Origin: Gammaproteobacteria bacterium
GTDB taxonomy: Bacteria; Pseudomonadota; Gammaproteobacteria; Granulosicoccales; Granulosicoccaceae
Assembly: GCA_002746645.1 (NCBI GenBank)
Contig: PDPU01000002.1
Location: forward strand, 50,545-114,544
DNA: 64,000 nt
Direction of reading: 5' to 3'
This document shows positions 35,316 through 44,666 of the stretch, piece by piece. The notes under the pieces were generated by a model. The model made no database searches. It was given only the letters and a program-made list of their open reading frames with translations, and was not told the DNA's origin. The first letter of the stretch is position 1. Every line of letters starts with the position of its first letter. A program made the translations under genes and the position numbers.

Positions 35316-37397
35316 ATGAGCGAAGCGGCAACCGGTAGCGAGTCCGGGCAACACGACGACAACGCGAACGGCCAGGGCCGTGAGAAGGACCGTAAGAAGG
35401 GCAATGACAAGGACAATCGGGCGCGAGCGGCGTTCGATGCGCTCGTTTCCAACCTGCAGCACTGGCAACTCGAACTCGATCAGGACGGCATCCTGAGGCT
35501 CGATTGCGACGTTGCCGACAGCAGCACCAACGTGCTCTCGCAGGCCGTGCTCGAAGAGTTCGCGCACATCGTCACCTACCTCGAAGTGAACCTGCCGAAG
35601 GGTGTGGTGCTGGGTTCGGCCAAGCCTGCGTCCTTCATCCTCGGTGCCGACATTCGTGAATTCGATGCCTTCACCGAAGCGGCCGACGTCACCGCGCGCA
35701 TTCAGCAGGGCCACGCCATCCTGAGCCGCTTCGAGAGGCTTGTCTGTCACAAGGTGGCGAGCATTCACGGCTTCTGCCTCGGTGGCGGTCTCGAACTGGC
35801 ACTCTGCTGCGATTACCTCATTGCCATGAACCTGCCCGAGACGCGGCTCGGTTTTCCCGAGGTGAAGCTCGGTATCTTCCCGGGCCTTGGCGGCAGCGTG
35901 CGCGCAACCGAAAAGGTCGGTGGTTACAAGGGCATGGAACTCATGCTGACGGGGCGCATGCTGAAAGCACCTGCGGCCAGGGCCATGGGGCTTGTCGATG
36001 AGCTTGTCGACGAATTCGGTTCACTGCGCTGGGCGTCGCGGAAGGCGATTCTGCAGAAGCGCCGCAAGACGCTCGGTTGGCTCGCGGCAATGAGCAACCG
36101 TCAGCCTGCACGCATGGTGCTTGCCGGCGTCATGCATCGCAAGACCGCCGGGAAAGCCAGGCCCGACCACTATCCGGCGCCGTTTTCGCTCATCGACCTC
36201 TGGGAAGCGCACCGCGACAACCGTCACCGCATGTTCGAGGAGGAGGCGAAGCGCGTCGGCGAACTCATGGTCAGCGACACGGCGAGGAACCTTCGCCGCG
36301 TGTTCTTCATGAGCGAGCGCATGAAGGGCCTCGGCAAGGCGGCCGACTTCCCGGTGCGTCGCGTGCATGTCGTCGGTGCCGGTGTCATGGGTGGTGACAT
36401 CGCTGCCTGGTGCGTGTTGCAGGGCATGGAAGTGACGCTGCAGGATCGCGAGATGAAGTACATCGAGCCGGCGCTGAAACGCGCCGGGAAACTCTTTGCA
36501 AAGCGCCTGAAGAAGCCGCCTGCCATTGCCGCGGCGCAGACGCGTCTGATGGCGGATGTGGCCGGCGACGGTGTACCCCGCGCGGATGTCATCATCGAGG
36601 CGATCTTCGAGGACGCCGATGCCAAGCGTGCGCTCTACGCCGACATCGAACCGCGCATGGCCGCACACGCCATCCTCGCCACCAATACCTCGGCCCTGCC
36701 GCTCGAGGAACTCGCCCGCGATCTCGCGCATCCTGCTCGCTTCATCGGCCTGCATTTCTTCAATCCGGTGGCGAAGATGCCACTCGTGGAAGTGGTATAC
36801 ACGGCCGACACCGAGGAGCAATGGGTCACCCGCGGATGCGCCTTCGCCAGTGCCATCAACCGCTTCCCGCTGCCGGTGAGGAGTTCGCCCGGCTTTCTCG
36901 TCAACCGCGTGCTCGCACCGTATCTCATGGAAGCCTTCACGATGATGGCCGAGGGCATCGACAAGGACATCATCGACGCCGCGGCGATCCGCTTCGGCAT
37001 GCCGATGGGGCCGATCGAACTGGCCGACACGGTCGGGCTCGACGTGTGCCTCAAGGTGGCCGAAACCCTCGGCGACAGCGAAGCGGACGTCGACGCCGAA
37101 CGCGCCATGCTCGAGAAGAAGATCGCAGCGGGCAGGCTCGGCAGGAAGACCGGCAAGGGTTTCTATGGCTGGGATGGCGGCAAGCCCGACCGCAAGGCCG
37201 TGGATGTCGACTGCCCCTACGGTGATCGGCTTGCCGGGCGGCTCATGCAGCCGTTCCTTGCCGAAGTGCAGGCCGTCTCCGACGAAGGCATCGTCGCGGA
37301 TGACGATCTCCTTGACGCCGGCATCATCTTCGGTACCGGCTTCGCCCCCTTTCGCGGTGGCCCGATGCACTACCTCAACGAGAGCATGTCCTCATGA
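35316..37397 (+). CDS. fadJ: Bifunctional enoyl-CoA hydratase / 3-hydroxyacyl-CoA dehydrogenase (FadJ-like)
   Basis: 693 aa. Seen: hydratase domain with SFILGADIREFDAF and IHGFCLGGGLELALCCDYLIA (oxyanion-hole residues), GFPEVKLGIFPGLGG with the catalytic Glu; then the dehydrogenase Rossmann motif VHVVGAGVMGGDIAAWCVLQG (about 350-370), NTSALPLEELA, and HFFNPVAKMPLVEVV with the catalytic His. The first 40 residues are a charged Asp/Asn/Lys-rich extension. The ATG at 35316 is the first with a GG-rich upstream region, and homology begins after it. It overlaps the thiolase by ATGA, so the two form the trifunctional pair. Known: FadJI acts in fatty-acid beta-oxidation. Confidence 0.92.
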   Translation: MSEAATGSESGQHDDNANGQGREKDRKKGNDKDNRARAAFDALVSNLQHWQLELDQDGILRLDCDVADSSTNVLSQAVLEEFAHIVTYLEVNLPKGVVLGSAKPASFILGADIREFDAFTEAADVTARIQQGHAILSRFERLVCHKVASIHGFCLGGGLELALCCDYLIAMNLPETRLGFPEVKLGIFPGLGGSVRATEKVGGYKGMELMLTGRMLKAPAARAMGLVDELVDEFGSLRWASRKAILQKRRKTLGWLAAMSNRQPARMVLAGVMHRKTAGKARPDHYPAPFSLIDLWEAHRDNRHRMFEEEAKRVGELMVSDTARNLRRVFFMSERMKGLGKAADFPVRRVHVVGAGVMGGDIAAWCVLQGMEVTLQDREMKYIEPALKRAGKLFAKRLKKPPAIAAAQTRLMADVAGDGVPRADVIIEAIFEDADAKRALYADIEPRMAAHAILATNTSALPLEELARDLAHPARFIGLHFFNPVAKMPLVEVVYTADTEEQWVTRGCAFASAINRFPLPVRSSPGFLVNRVLAPYLMEAFTMMAEGIDKDIIDAAAIRFGMPMGPIELADTVGLDVCLKVAETLGDSEADVDAERAMLEKKIAAGRLGRKTGKGFYGWDGGKPDRKAVDVDCPYGDRLAGRLMQPFLAEVQAVSDEGIVADDDLLDAGIIFGTGFAPFRGGPMHYLNESMSS

Positions 37398-38671
37398 CCC
37401 ACATTCCACGACGTGTGGCGGTGGTCGCCGGAAGGCGCATTCCCTTCTGTCGCGCGAACACTGCCTACGACGGTCTCTCGAACAGGAAGATGCTCGCGAC
37501 GGTGCTGAATGGCATCGTCGACGAGTTTTCGCTCGCGGGCGAGCGGCTCGGTGAGGTCAATGCCGGTGCCGTCATCAGCCACTCGCGCGACTGGAACCTC
37601 GCGCGCGAGGCGCTGCTGTCCACGACACTCTCGCCGCGCACGCCCGGGCTCACCATGCAGCAGGCCTGCGGCACATCCCTGCAGGGAGCGATGGTGGCGG
37701 CCGCGAAGATCGCGGTCGGGCAGATCGACTCGGCCATTGCCGCGGGTGCCGATACCGTCAGCGACGTGCCGATCGTGTTCCGTGACCGCTTCGCCAGGCG
37801 CCTCGTGAAGCTCGGCAAGGCACGGGATCTGAAGTCGCGTCTTGCTCTCTTCAAGGGTTTCCGGCCGCAGGAGCTGGCGCCGTTGCCGCCGTCGGTGGCA
37901 GAGCCTCGCACCGGTCTCAGCATGGGCGATCACTGCGAACTCATGGCGAAGGCATGGGGCATCACGCGTGAAGAGCAGGACGAATTCGCGCTGGCCTCGC
38001 ACCTCAAGGCCGCCGCAGCCTACGAGCGTGGTTTTTTCGACGAGCTTCTGATTCCCTGCGAGGGTGTCCTCCGTGACAACAATCTTCGCCCCGACAGCAG
38101 CATGGACGCGCTGTCGAAGCTCAGGCCCGCCTATGACAAGTCCGGCACCGGCACCCTGACCGCCGGCAACAGCACGCCGCTGACCGACGGTGCCGCAGGC
38201 GTGCTGCTCTGCTCCGAGGAATGGGCGCGGGAGCGCGGCCTGCCGATACAGGCGATACTGACCTTCCCTGAAACCGCGGCGGTCGATTTCGTGGGCGGTG
38301 CAGGGCTTCTCATGGCACCGACGCTTGCCGTCAGCGACATGCTCAGGCGCGCCGATCTCGCGCTGCAGGACTTCGACTTCTACGAGATCCACGAGGCCTT
38401 TGCGGCCCAGGTGCTGTGTACGCTCAAGGCCTGGGAGAGCGAGGAGTACTGCCGCAGGGAACTGGACCGCGACGAGCCGCTCGGTGTGATCGATCGCGCG
38501 AAGATCAACGTCAATGGTTCGAGCCTTGCGATCGGGCACCCATTTGCGGCTACCGGTGCGCGCGTACTTGGTACACTGGCGAAACTGCTCGACGAAAAGG
38601 GCAGTGGACGCGGCCTCATCTCGGTCTGTACTGCCGGTGGCATGGGGCTTTCGGCAATCTGCGAAAGGTAA
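37394..38671 (+). CDS. fadI: Acetyl-CoA C-acyltransferase (FadI-like thiolase)
   Basis: 425 aa. It cleaves 3-ketoacyl-CoA with CoA. Seen: nucleophile Cys92 in MQQACGTSLQG, NSTPLTDGAAGVLL, YEIHEAFAAQVL with active-site His, NVNGSSLAIGHPFAATGARVL, and the second Cys in SVCTAGGMGLSAI. The length and the FPRR-like N-terminus fit FadI. It overlaps the upstream fadJ-like gene by ATGA and its stop lies 5 nt before the SIMPL-domain gene, so that gene may also be in the operon. Confidence 0.93.
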   Translation: MTHIPRRVAVVAGRRIPFCRANTAYDGLSNRKMLATVLNGIVDEFSLAGERLGEVNAGAVISHSRDWNLAREALLSTTLSPRTPGLTMQQACGTSLQGAMVAAAKIAVGQIDSAIAAGADTVSDVPIVFRDRFARRLVKLGKARDLKSRLALFKGFRPQELAPLPPSVAEPRTGLSMGDHCELMAKAWGITREEQDEFALASHLKAAAAYERGFFDELLIPCEGVLRDNNLRPDSSMDALSKLRPAYDKSGTGTLTAGNSTPLTDGAAGVLLCSEEWARERGLPIQAILTFPETAAVDFVGGAGLLMAPTLAVSDMLRRADLALQDFDFYEIHEAFAAQVLCTLKAWESEEYCRRELDRDEPLGVIDRAKINVNGSSLAIGHPFAATGARVLGTLAKLLDEKGSGRGLISVCTAGGMGLSAICER

Positions 38672-38676
38672 TCATC

Positions 38677-39396
38677 ATGCGAGTATCTGCCTGTCTCGTC
38701 GGCGCGTGGCTGACGCTGTTCGTCGCGCCCTCCGCCATGGCGCAGGAGAATATGCAGTTGCAGGAAATCAACAATCATTTTCACCTGAGTGCAAGTGCCA
38801 GCATCGAGGTGCCGAATGACCTCATGACGGCAACGCTGGTGTACGAAGCGCAGGGCGACGATGCTGCGATGCTGGCCAACGAGATCAACGAGAACATGCG
38901 CTGGGCGCTCGACATCGTCAAGGACGAATCCGACATCGTGGCCGAAACGCGTGACTATGAAACCTGGCCGATCTACGACAAGTCCGATGAGCAGCGCATC
39001 GTCAACTGGAATGCCATGCAGACGCTGGCGCTCGAATCGGCCGATTTCGAACTCATGACCGATGTCATCCAGCAGCTCCAGGAACGCCTTCAGGTCAACC
39101 GACTCAAGATGAGCGCGAGCGACGAAACACGCCGTGCTGCCGTCGACGACGTCATGGAACTCGCGCTCGATGCCTTCAAGCAGCGGGCCGAGCGCGTGCG
39201 CGAGAACCTCAATGCCTCGGCCTGGCGTTTCGGCAACATCCACATCGACACCTCGGCCGATCAGCATCAGCCGGAATACTACGGCGCCACGAACATGATG
39301 ATGAGCGCGGCGTCCGCTGACATCGAAGCGCCTGCCCTCGAAGCGGGCAACAGCACGATTGCCGTCACGGTGAGCGGAAACATCATTGTCGACTGA
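38677..39396 (+). CDS. SIMPL domain (DUF541) exported protein
   Basis: 239 aa. Seen: signal peptide MRVSACLVGAWLTLFVAPSAMA, then FHLSASASIEVPNDLMTATLVYEAQGDDAAMLANEINENM, the start of the SIMPL/DUF541 domain (typically a.g.a.v.vpPD.a.....v), and the end AGNSTIAVTVSGNIIV. The ATG follows AAAGG by 8 nt. Known: DUF541 proteins include BP26 of Brucella, a periplasmic ring-forming protein. Placement right after fadI is probably incidental. A short perfect hairpin follows the stop. Confidence 0.82.
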   Translation: MRVSACLVGAWLTLFVAPSAMAQENMQLQEINNHFHLSASASIEVPNDLMTATLVYEAQGDDAAMLANEINENMRWALDIVKDESDIVAETRDYETWPIYDKSDEQRIVNWNAMQTLALESADFELMTDVIQQLQERLQVNRLKMSASDETRRAAVDDVMELALDAFKQRAERVRENLNASAWRFGNIHIDTSADQHQPEYYGATNMMMSAASADIEAPALEAGNSTIAVTVSGNIIVD

Positions 39397-39414
39397 CTCG
39401 CCGATGGCGAGTTC
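39395..39414 (+). terminator. Short hairpin after the SIMPL gene
   Basis: ACTCGCC (39396-39402), loop GAT, GGCGAGT (39406-39412), beginning inside the TGA stop. There is no T tract after it, so termination would be partial at best. Confidence 0.4.
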
Positions 39415-39542
39415 GTCGGCGAAAACCGCACTCATCGTAGTCCCGCGGGTTGCGCGTGCGGTCATACCGGAGGTCAACCATGCCGATTCCAGGCCGTCAG
39501 GGGATTATTCAGCCACGTTCACAGCCCTTTTGCTGCACGCGT

Positions 39543-39551
39543 TGGTATGAT
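39543..39551 (+). promoter_or_regulatory. Extended -10 promoter for etfBA
   Basis: TGGTATGAT is an extended -10 (TGn plus TATGAT) 60 bp upstream of etfB. No good -35 element is seen, as is common for extended -10 promoters. Confidence 0.45.
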
Positions 39552-39611
39552 CGGAAGGGTGACTCGATTTTTCCCCTCCGTCCCCTCACATTCCAGCGGA
39601 AGCATTAGCCC

Positions 39612-40361
39612 ATGAAGATACTCGTTGGCGTCAAGCGAGTCCTCGACTACAACGTCAAGGCTCGCGTCAAGGCAGACAAGTCCGGCATCGAACTCGCGAA
39701 CGTGAAGATGTCGATGAACCCTTTCGACGAAATCGCCGTCGAAGAAGCCCTCCGAATCAAGGAAGCCGGCAACGCCGAGGAAGTCGTCGTACTCTCGATC
39801 GGCCCCTCGCAGAGCCAGGAAACCATTCGTACCGCCCTTGCCATGGGCGCCGATCGCGGCATCCTGATCGAAACCGACGAAGAACTCCAGCCGCTCGCCG
39901 TGGCGCGACTGTTCAACCACGTCGTCGAGAAGGAGCAGCCGGGCCTCGTCATTCTCGGCAAGCAGGCCATCGACGACGACGCCAACCAGACCGGTCAGAT
40001 GCTTTCCGCCCTGGCCCACATGCCGCAGGCCACCTTTGCCTCAAAGGTCGAGTTCGAAGGCGACACCGTCAAGGTGGCGCGTGAGGTCGATGCCGGCATC
40101 GAGTCCATTCGCGTGAAGCTGCCGGCCGTCATCACCGCCGATCTGCGTCTCAACGAGCCGCGCTACGCCAAGCTTCCGAACATCATGAAGGCGAAGAAGA
40201 AGCCGCTCGAAACGATTGCGCTTGCCGACACCGGCGTCGACACCGCCAGCGGCCTTGCCGTCGTCGAAGTGAACGAGCCGCCCGAGCGCGAGGCTGGCAT
40301 CATCGTCGGCAGCGTCGCGGAGCTGGTCGACAAGCTGCGCAACGAAGCCAAGGTCATCTGA
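39612..40361 (+). CDS. etfB: Electron transfer flavoprotein beta subunit
   Basis: 249 aa, normal length. It pairs with EtfA to carry electrons from acyl-CoA dehydrogenases to the respiratory chain. Seen: [20 protein letters not shown] (family start), [63 protein letters not shown] (nucleotide-binding loop), and [23 protein letters not shown], the EtfB signature. It lies 28 nt before etfA. Confidence 0.96.
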   Translation: MKILVGVKRVLDYNVKARVKADKSGIELANVKMSMNPFDEIAVEEALRIKEAGNAEEVVVLSIGPSQSQETIRTALAMGADRGILIETDEELQPLAVARLFNHVVEKEQPGLVILGKQAIDDDANQTGQMLSALAHMPQATFASKVEFEGDTVKVAREVDAGIESIRVKLPAVITADLRLNEPRYAKLPNIMKAKKKPLETIALADTGVDTASGLAVVEVNEPPEREAGIIVGSVAELVDKLRNEAKVI

Positions 40362-40389
40362 CGGTCAACGCATTCCGGAGTAATCATTC

Positions 40390-41325
40390 ATGAGCATTCT
40401 CATCCTGGCCGAACACGAAGGCGGCGAACTGCGCCCGGCCACCCTCAACGTCGTTACCGCGGCAAAGGCCATCGGTGGTGACATTCACGTTCTCGTCGCC
40501 GGCAATGGCGCCTCGGGTGTCGCCGAAGCGGCAGCGAAGATCGACGGTGTGGCGAAAGTCCTGCATGCCGACGACGCAGGTTACGAGCATGAAATCGCCG
40601 AGAACCTCGCGCACCTCGTGGTCAAGCACGCGGGCGACTACTCGCACATCCTCTTCGCCGCCACCAACGCCGGCAAGAACGTCATGCCGCATGCCGCAGC
40701 CCACCTCGGCGTCAACGGCATTTCCGACGTCCTCGACGTCAAGGACGCCGATACCTTCGTGCGCCCGATCTACGCCGGCAATGCCCTTGCCACGGTAAAG
40801 AGCAGTGACGACAGGAAGATCCTCACCGTGCGCACCACGGCCTTCGACGGCGCTGCGGCGGAAGGCGGCAGTGCCTCGGTCGAAGCGGTCGAAGCCGCCG
40901 AGATTTCCGACAAGGTGTCCTTCGTCGGGCAGGAGCTTTCGGATTCGGAAGGCCCCGATCTCACGAGTGCGGCCGTGGTCATCTCGGGTGGACGCGGCAT
41001 GCAGAACGGCGACAACTTCGCCATGCTCGACGACATCGCCGGCAAGCTGAACGGCGCGGTGGGTGCTTCGCGCGCAGCGGTCGATGCGGGCTTCGTGCCG
41101 AACGAATACCAGGTCGGTCAGACCGGCAAGGTGGTCGCCCCCGATCTCTACATCGCCGTCGGCATTTCCGGTGCCATCCAGCACCTCGCCGGCATGAAGG
41201 ATTCGAAAGTCATCGTCGCCATCAACAAGGACGAGGAAGCCCCGATCTTCCAGGTCGCCGACTACGGTCTCGTGGCCGACCTCTTCGACGCCGTGCCGGA
41301 ATTGTCGAAAGCACTGGACGGTTGA
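40390..41325 (+). CDS. etfA: Electron transfer flavoprotein alpha subunit
   Basis: 311 aa, normal length. Seen: [25 protein letters not shown] (family start), [23 protein letters not shown], then the C-terminal FAD domain [84 protein letters not shown], a textbook EtfA FAD-binding block. It is followed by a hairpin with a T run, so etfBA forms a two-gene transcript. The acyl-CoA dehydrogenase it would serve lies 860 nt downstream. Confidence 0.97.
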   Translation: MSILILAEHEGGELRPATLNVVTAAKAIGGDIHVLVAGNGASGVAEAAAKIDGVAKVLHADDAGYEHEIAENLAHLVVKHAGDYSHILFAATNAGKNVMPHAAAHLGVNGISDVLDVKDADTFVRPIYAGNALATVKSSDDRKILTVRTTAFDGAAAEGGSASVEAVEAAEISDKVSFVGQELSDSEGPDLTSAAVVISGGRGMQNGDNFAMLDDIAGKLNGAVGASRAAVDAGFVPNEYQVGQTGKVVAPDLYIAVGISGAIQHLAGMKDSKVIVAINKDEEAPIFQVADYGLVADLFDAVPELSKALDG

Positions 41326-41371
41326 TCACATCGGCGGTCTCACGACCGTCAGCGAACCACCGTCATCATTC

Positions 41372-41416
41372 AAGGCCGACGCTGCCGTCCCTCTCCGGGG
41401 TGGCCGTCGGCTTTTT
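41372..41416 (+). terminator. Rho-independent terminator after etfA
   Basis: Stem AAGGCCGAC and GTCGGCTTT (9 bp including one G-T), with a 25-nt loop that can partly pair, running into TTTTT at 41412-41416. Located 47 nt after etfA. Confidence 0.75.
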
Positions 41417-41522
41417 CGTTTCCGGCCCGGTGTCTGGCTTCGTCATCCCCGGTTCGCTTGTCGGCGGCGTCGTTTCCGGTTCGCTCATCGGCAGTGTCGT
41501 TTCCGGTTCGGTGGCAGGGGCT
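41415..41522. repeat. Four degenerate 27-bp tandem repeats after etfA
   Basis: Units start at 41415, 41442, 41469 and 41496. Units 3 and 4 share GTCGTTTCCGGTTCG; all share CCGG at the same offset. The frame through them reads VSGPVSGFV, IPGSLVGGV, VSGSLIGSV, VSGSVAGAD, but I see no sign that it is translated. Confidence 0.75.
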
Positions 41523-41599
41523 GACACAGCCTCTCGCAGGTGCGATCATGTAATGACCGCGGCGCGCTTTCAGTGCCGCCTTCAAAGGAGATTGTCATC

Positions 41600-42109
41600 A
41601 TGCCCATCGAAGACGACATCAAGAAAGGTATCGAAAACACCTACGACGAACTCATGAAGATGCAGAAGCGTTTCATGGATGCCTTCAGCGACCTGCCCGA
41701 GGACGTCGAGGAAGCCAGAAAGGCCAGTGTCGACAGCTTCGAACAGATTCGCAAGGTGCTCGACAATGCCATGGAAAAGGCTGGCAGTCAGGCAAAGGAA
41801 GCGCAGCTGCAGGCGCACCTTGGCCTCATGGAAGCGCAGGATCAAATGGAAAAGTCGCGCGCCGTCTTCGACGAGTTCGCGAAGAAGGCCACCGACGACA
41901 GCCGCAGCTGGTTCGATGAATTCGAACTCAAGGCACACCTCGGCATGATGGAAGCGAAGGAGTTCTGGGACAAGCGCGGTGACGAACTCAGCAACGAGTT
42001 CCGCAACTCGGCCGAGCGCATGCAGGAAATGACCGCCAGCGCTCTCGACGATCTGCAGAAGTCCTTCGCCAACTGGAACAAGGCGTTTCAGAATCAGCAG
42101 AAGAAGTAG
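41600..42109 (+). CDS. Hypothetical coiled-coil protein with internal duplication (phasin-like)
   Basis: 169 aa, acidic and almost wholly helical, with no signal peptide or membrane segment. Seen: AQLQAHLGLMEAQDQMEKSR and FELKAHLGMMEAKEFWDKRG are two copies of a KAHLGxMEAxxxxxK unit about 45 residues apart. The ATG at 41600 follows AAAGGAG by 9 nt; a longer frame from 41540 lacks such a site. I do not recognise a family. Its size, heptad-like pattern and place between etfA and an acyl-CoA dehydrogenase are reminiscent of phasin-type granule proteins, but no PHA synthase is present in the window, so this is a guess. Confidence 0.6.
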   Translation: MPIEDDIKKGIENTYDELMKMQKRFMDAFSDLPEDVEEARKASVDSFEQIRKVLDNAMEKAGSQAKEAQLQAHLGLMEAQDQMEKSRAVFDEFAKKATDDSRSWFDEFELKAHLGMMEAKEFWDKRGDELSNEFRNSAERMQEMTASALDDLQKSFANWNKAFQNQQKK

Positions 42110-42183
42110 GCCTTTCCTGACGTTTTCCGGAAAGACCGTTCTTGAAGACACTGTCTCGATAGCTACTGCCCGAGAGGAACCGA

Positions 42184-43986
42184 ATGAGCTACGCAGCACC
42201 CGTGCGCGAACTGTCGTTCGTGCTCAACAGCCTTGTCGGACTGTCCGACATCGCCGAGCTGGAGGGCTTCGGCGAGGCCTCGCCGGATCTTGTCGAGGCC
42301 ATTCTCGAGGAATCGGCCCGTTTCAACAGCGAGGTTCTCGGTCCGCTCAATCGGCAGGGTGACCAGCAGGGTTCGCGCTGGGAAGACGGCAGTGTCATCA
42401 CCCCCGACGGCTGGAAGGAGGCCTACGGGCAGTTCATCGAGAACGGCTGGGGTGCGCTGGCCTTTCCGGTGGACCACGGCGGGCAGGGCCTGCCGATGTG
42501 TGTGGCAGTGGCCGTGCAGGAGATGTGGCACAGCTCGAACATGTCCTTCGGCCTCTGCCCGATGCTCTCGCAGGCTGCCGTCGATGCGATCGAACTGCAT
42601 GGCTCGGATGAACAGAGAAAGACCTACCTTCCGAAACTCGTCGAGGGCGTCTGGGGGGGCACCATGAACCTGACCGAGTCCCAGGCCGGTTCCGATCTCG
42701 CGGCCGTGCGCACCCGGGCGGAACCGAAGGGTGATCACTACCTGATCACGGGTCAGAAGATCTTCATCACCTACGGCGAACACGACCTCACCGACAACAT
42801 CATCCATCTTCTCCTCGCGCGCACGCCCGATGCGCCGCCCGGGGTCAAGGGCATCTCGCTGTTCATCGTGCCGAAGTTCATCCCCGATGCCAACGGTGAA
42901 CCGGGCGAACGCAACGATCTTCGCTGCGTGTCGATCGAGGAGAAGCTCGGCATCCACGGCAGCCCCACCTGCGTGATGTCCTTCGGTGACGATGGCGGTG
43001 CGGTCGGTTACCTCGTCGGTGAGGAGAACAATGGCCTCGTCTACATGTTCACGATGATGAACCAGGCGCGCCATGCCGTAGGTGTGGAAGGCTACGCCAT
43101 TGCCGAGCGCGCCTACCAGCACGCACTCGCCTACGCCACCGACCGCAAGCAGGGCAGGACCCTGCTCGGTGAAGAACAGGGCGGCGATCACAGCATCGTC
43201 AACCATCCCGATGTGCGTCGCATGCTCATGAGCATGAAGTCGAACGTCGAGGCCGCACGGGCACTCGCGCTGGAATGTGCCGCCGCCTTTGACCGCGCGC
43301 GTCGTCACCCCGATGCCGAGGTGCGCGAGCGCAATCAGCGACGTGGCGAGTTGCTGACGCCGCTGGTCAAGGGCTGGTCCACCGAGATGGGTGTGGAGAT
43401 GTGTTCACTCGGTGTGCAGATCCACGGTGGCATGGGCTTCATCGAGGAAACCGGCGCCGCGCAGTACCTGCGTGACTCGCGCATTACCCCGATCTACGAA
43501 GGCACCACGGCCATTCAGGCCAATGACCTCATCGGTCGCAAGACGGCGCGTGACGGTGGCAAGGGGGCTGCGGAACTCTTCGACGACATGGCGAAGACGC
43601 TTGCGGCACTCAGGGCTGCCGGTCACGAGGGCAGCGCAGCCGCAGACCTCGCCGCGATTGCCGCGCGCTTCGAGCCGGCACTGGCTGCCGTGCGCGACAC
43701 CACCGACTGGATGCTTGCTCAGGACGACGCACGCCTGCCGGCTGCGGTGTCGGTCGAGTACCTCATGCAGCTCGGGCGTCTCGCCGGTGGCTGGATGATG
43801 GCGCGCCAGGCGCTTGCCGCCGTCGAGAAGGCGGGTGAAGACGGTGCCGATGAGGCCTGGTTCGACGCGCGCCGCGTGCTGGCACGCTACTACGCCGAGC
43901 GCTTCCTGCCGCTGGTGGAATCGTCGGCCGAGGTCATCCGGTCGTCGGCGCTGTCGACCGTCGCGCTGGACGTTGCGCAGCTCTGA
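42184..43986 (+). CDS. Acyl-CoA dehydrogenase (600-residue type)
   Basis: 600 aa. Seen: N-terminal extension MSYAAPVRELSFVLNSLVGLSDIAELEGF, the FAD region MNLTESQAGSDLAAVRTRAEP and ITGQKIFITYGEHDLTDNIIHLLLARTPDAPPGVKGISLFIVPKF, the substrate region MNQARHAVGVEGYAIAERAYQHAL, GVQIHGGMGFIEETGAAQYLRDSRITPIYEGTTAIQANDLIGRK with the catalytic Glu (YEGTT), and the extra C-terminal domain found in this long class. AGAGGAACCG precedes the ATG. It uses EtfBA encoded just upstream. Confidence 0.94.
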   Translation: MSYAAPVRELSFVLNSLVGLSDIAELEGFGEASPDLVEAILEESARFNSEVLGPLNRQGDQQGSRWEDGSVITPDGWKEAYGQFIENGWGALAFPVDHGGQGLPMCVAVAVQEMWHSSNMSFGLCPMLSQAAVDAIELHGSDEQRKTYLPKLVEGVWGGTMNLTESQAGSDLAAVRTRAEPKGDHYLITGQKIFITYGEHDLTDNIIHLLLARTPDAPPGVKGISLFIVPKFIPDANGEPGERNDLRCVSIEEKLGIHGSPTCVMSFGDDGGAVGYLVGEENNGLVYMFTMMNQARHAVGVEGYAIAERAYQHALAYATDRKQGRTLLGEEQGGDHSIVNHPDVRRMLMSMKSNVEAARALALECAAAFDRARRHPDAEVRERNQRRGELLTPLVKGWSTEMGVEMCSLGVQIHGGMGFIEETGAAQYLRDSRITPIYEGTTAIQANDLIGRKTARDGGKGAAELFDDMAKTLAALRAAGHEGSAAADLAAIAARFEPALAAVRDTTDWMLAQDDARLPAAVSVEYLMQLGRLAGGWMMARQALAAVEKAGEDGADEAWFDARRVLARYYAERFLPLVESSAEVIRSSALSTVALDVAQL

Positions 43987-44019
43987 GTTCCCGGGCGAGC
44001 CGCCTGGCCGAGCCGCATG

Positions 44020-44059
44020 TGGCCCGGGGCGGGGGGCAGGATGCCCATGCCCCGGGCCA
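44020..44059. terminator. Bidirectional terminator hairpin between convergent genes
   Basis: TGGCCCGGGGC (44020-44030) pairs perfectly with GCCCCGGGCCA (44049-44059), and an inner GGGC/GCCC stem closes over AGGAT. It sits between the acyl-CoA dehydrogenase stop and the convergent fasciclin gene stop. Confidence 0.75.
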
Positions 44060-44070
44060 GCGCTGATGCC

Positions 44071-44604
44071 TTACTGAGGGATCAGCACGTTGTCGATCAC
44101 GTGAATCATGCCGTTGGTGGCACGCACGTCCACGGGGTTCGCGCGAATGCCTTCGACGAAAAGATCGATACCGTCGGACGAGAGACTGATCTGCTTGCCC
44201 ATGACGGTCGTGGCCGTTGTCATGCTGCCGAGTTTCTTCGCATCAAGGTTGCCGCCGATCAGGTGATAGCGCAGGACAGTCTGCAGCTGCTGCTTGTTGC
44301 GGGGTTGCATGTAGGCGTCCATCACGCCCGCGGGGAGCGCTTCGAAGGCTGCATCGGAAGGCGCGAACAGGGTGAACCTGCCGCTGCGCACGTCGTCGGT
44401 GAGCTCTGCTGCGTCGAGCGCGGCAAGCAGGCTGCTGAACTGACCACTCTCGGTCAGCATGTCGACGATGTTGGCGGGTTGCGTGGGCAGCACCGGTGCA
44501 TTCCCCGGTATTTCGACATCACGTGACTTGTTGCCGGCGCAGGCCCCGAGTGTCAGCGCGGTTGCCAGTACCAGCGCGGTGTTCAGGAGTCGGATGGCTT
44601 TCAT
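44071..44604 (-). CDS. Fasciclin (FAS1) domain lipoprotein
   Basis: 177 aa. Seen: signal MKAIRLLNTALVLATALTLGAC with lipobox LGAC, a short linker, then one FAS1 domain: NIVDMLTESGQFSSLLAALDAAELTDDVRSGRFTLFAPSDAAFEALPAGVMDAYM (H1 and flanking strands) and MIHVIDNVLIP (H2 end). AGAGGAC precedes the ATG by about 9 nt. Known: FAS1 domains are extracellular adhesion modules; in bacteria often single-domain secreted proteins. Confidence 0.9.
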   Translation of the reverse strand: MKAIRLLNTALVLATALTLGACAGNKSRDVEIPGNAPVLPTQPANIVDMLTESGQFSSLLAALDAAELTDDVRSGRFTLFAPSDAAFEALPAGVMDAYMQPRNKQQLQTVLRYHLIGGNLDAKKLGSMTTATTVMGKQISLSSDGIDLFVEGIRANPVDVRATNGMIHVIDNVLIPQ

Positions 44605-44666
44605 GGATGGAGAGTCCTCTCTGATTGGTCTGTTCAAGGATAGAGCATGGAGCGATCGAGCATGTC

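Noticed and set aside
41322..41657. 111-codon frame through the 27-bp repeats
   Set aside because: It begins on etfA's stop, crosses a terminator and runs out of frame into the coiled-coil gene; no ribosome site.
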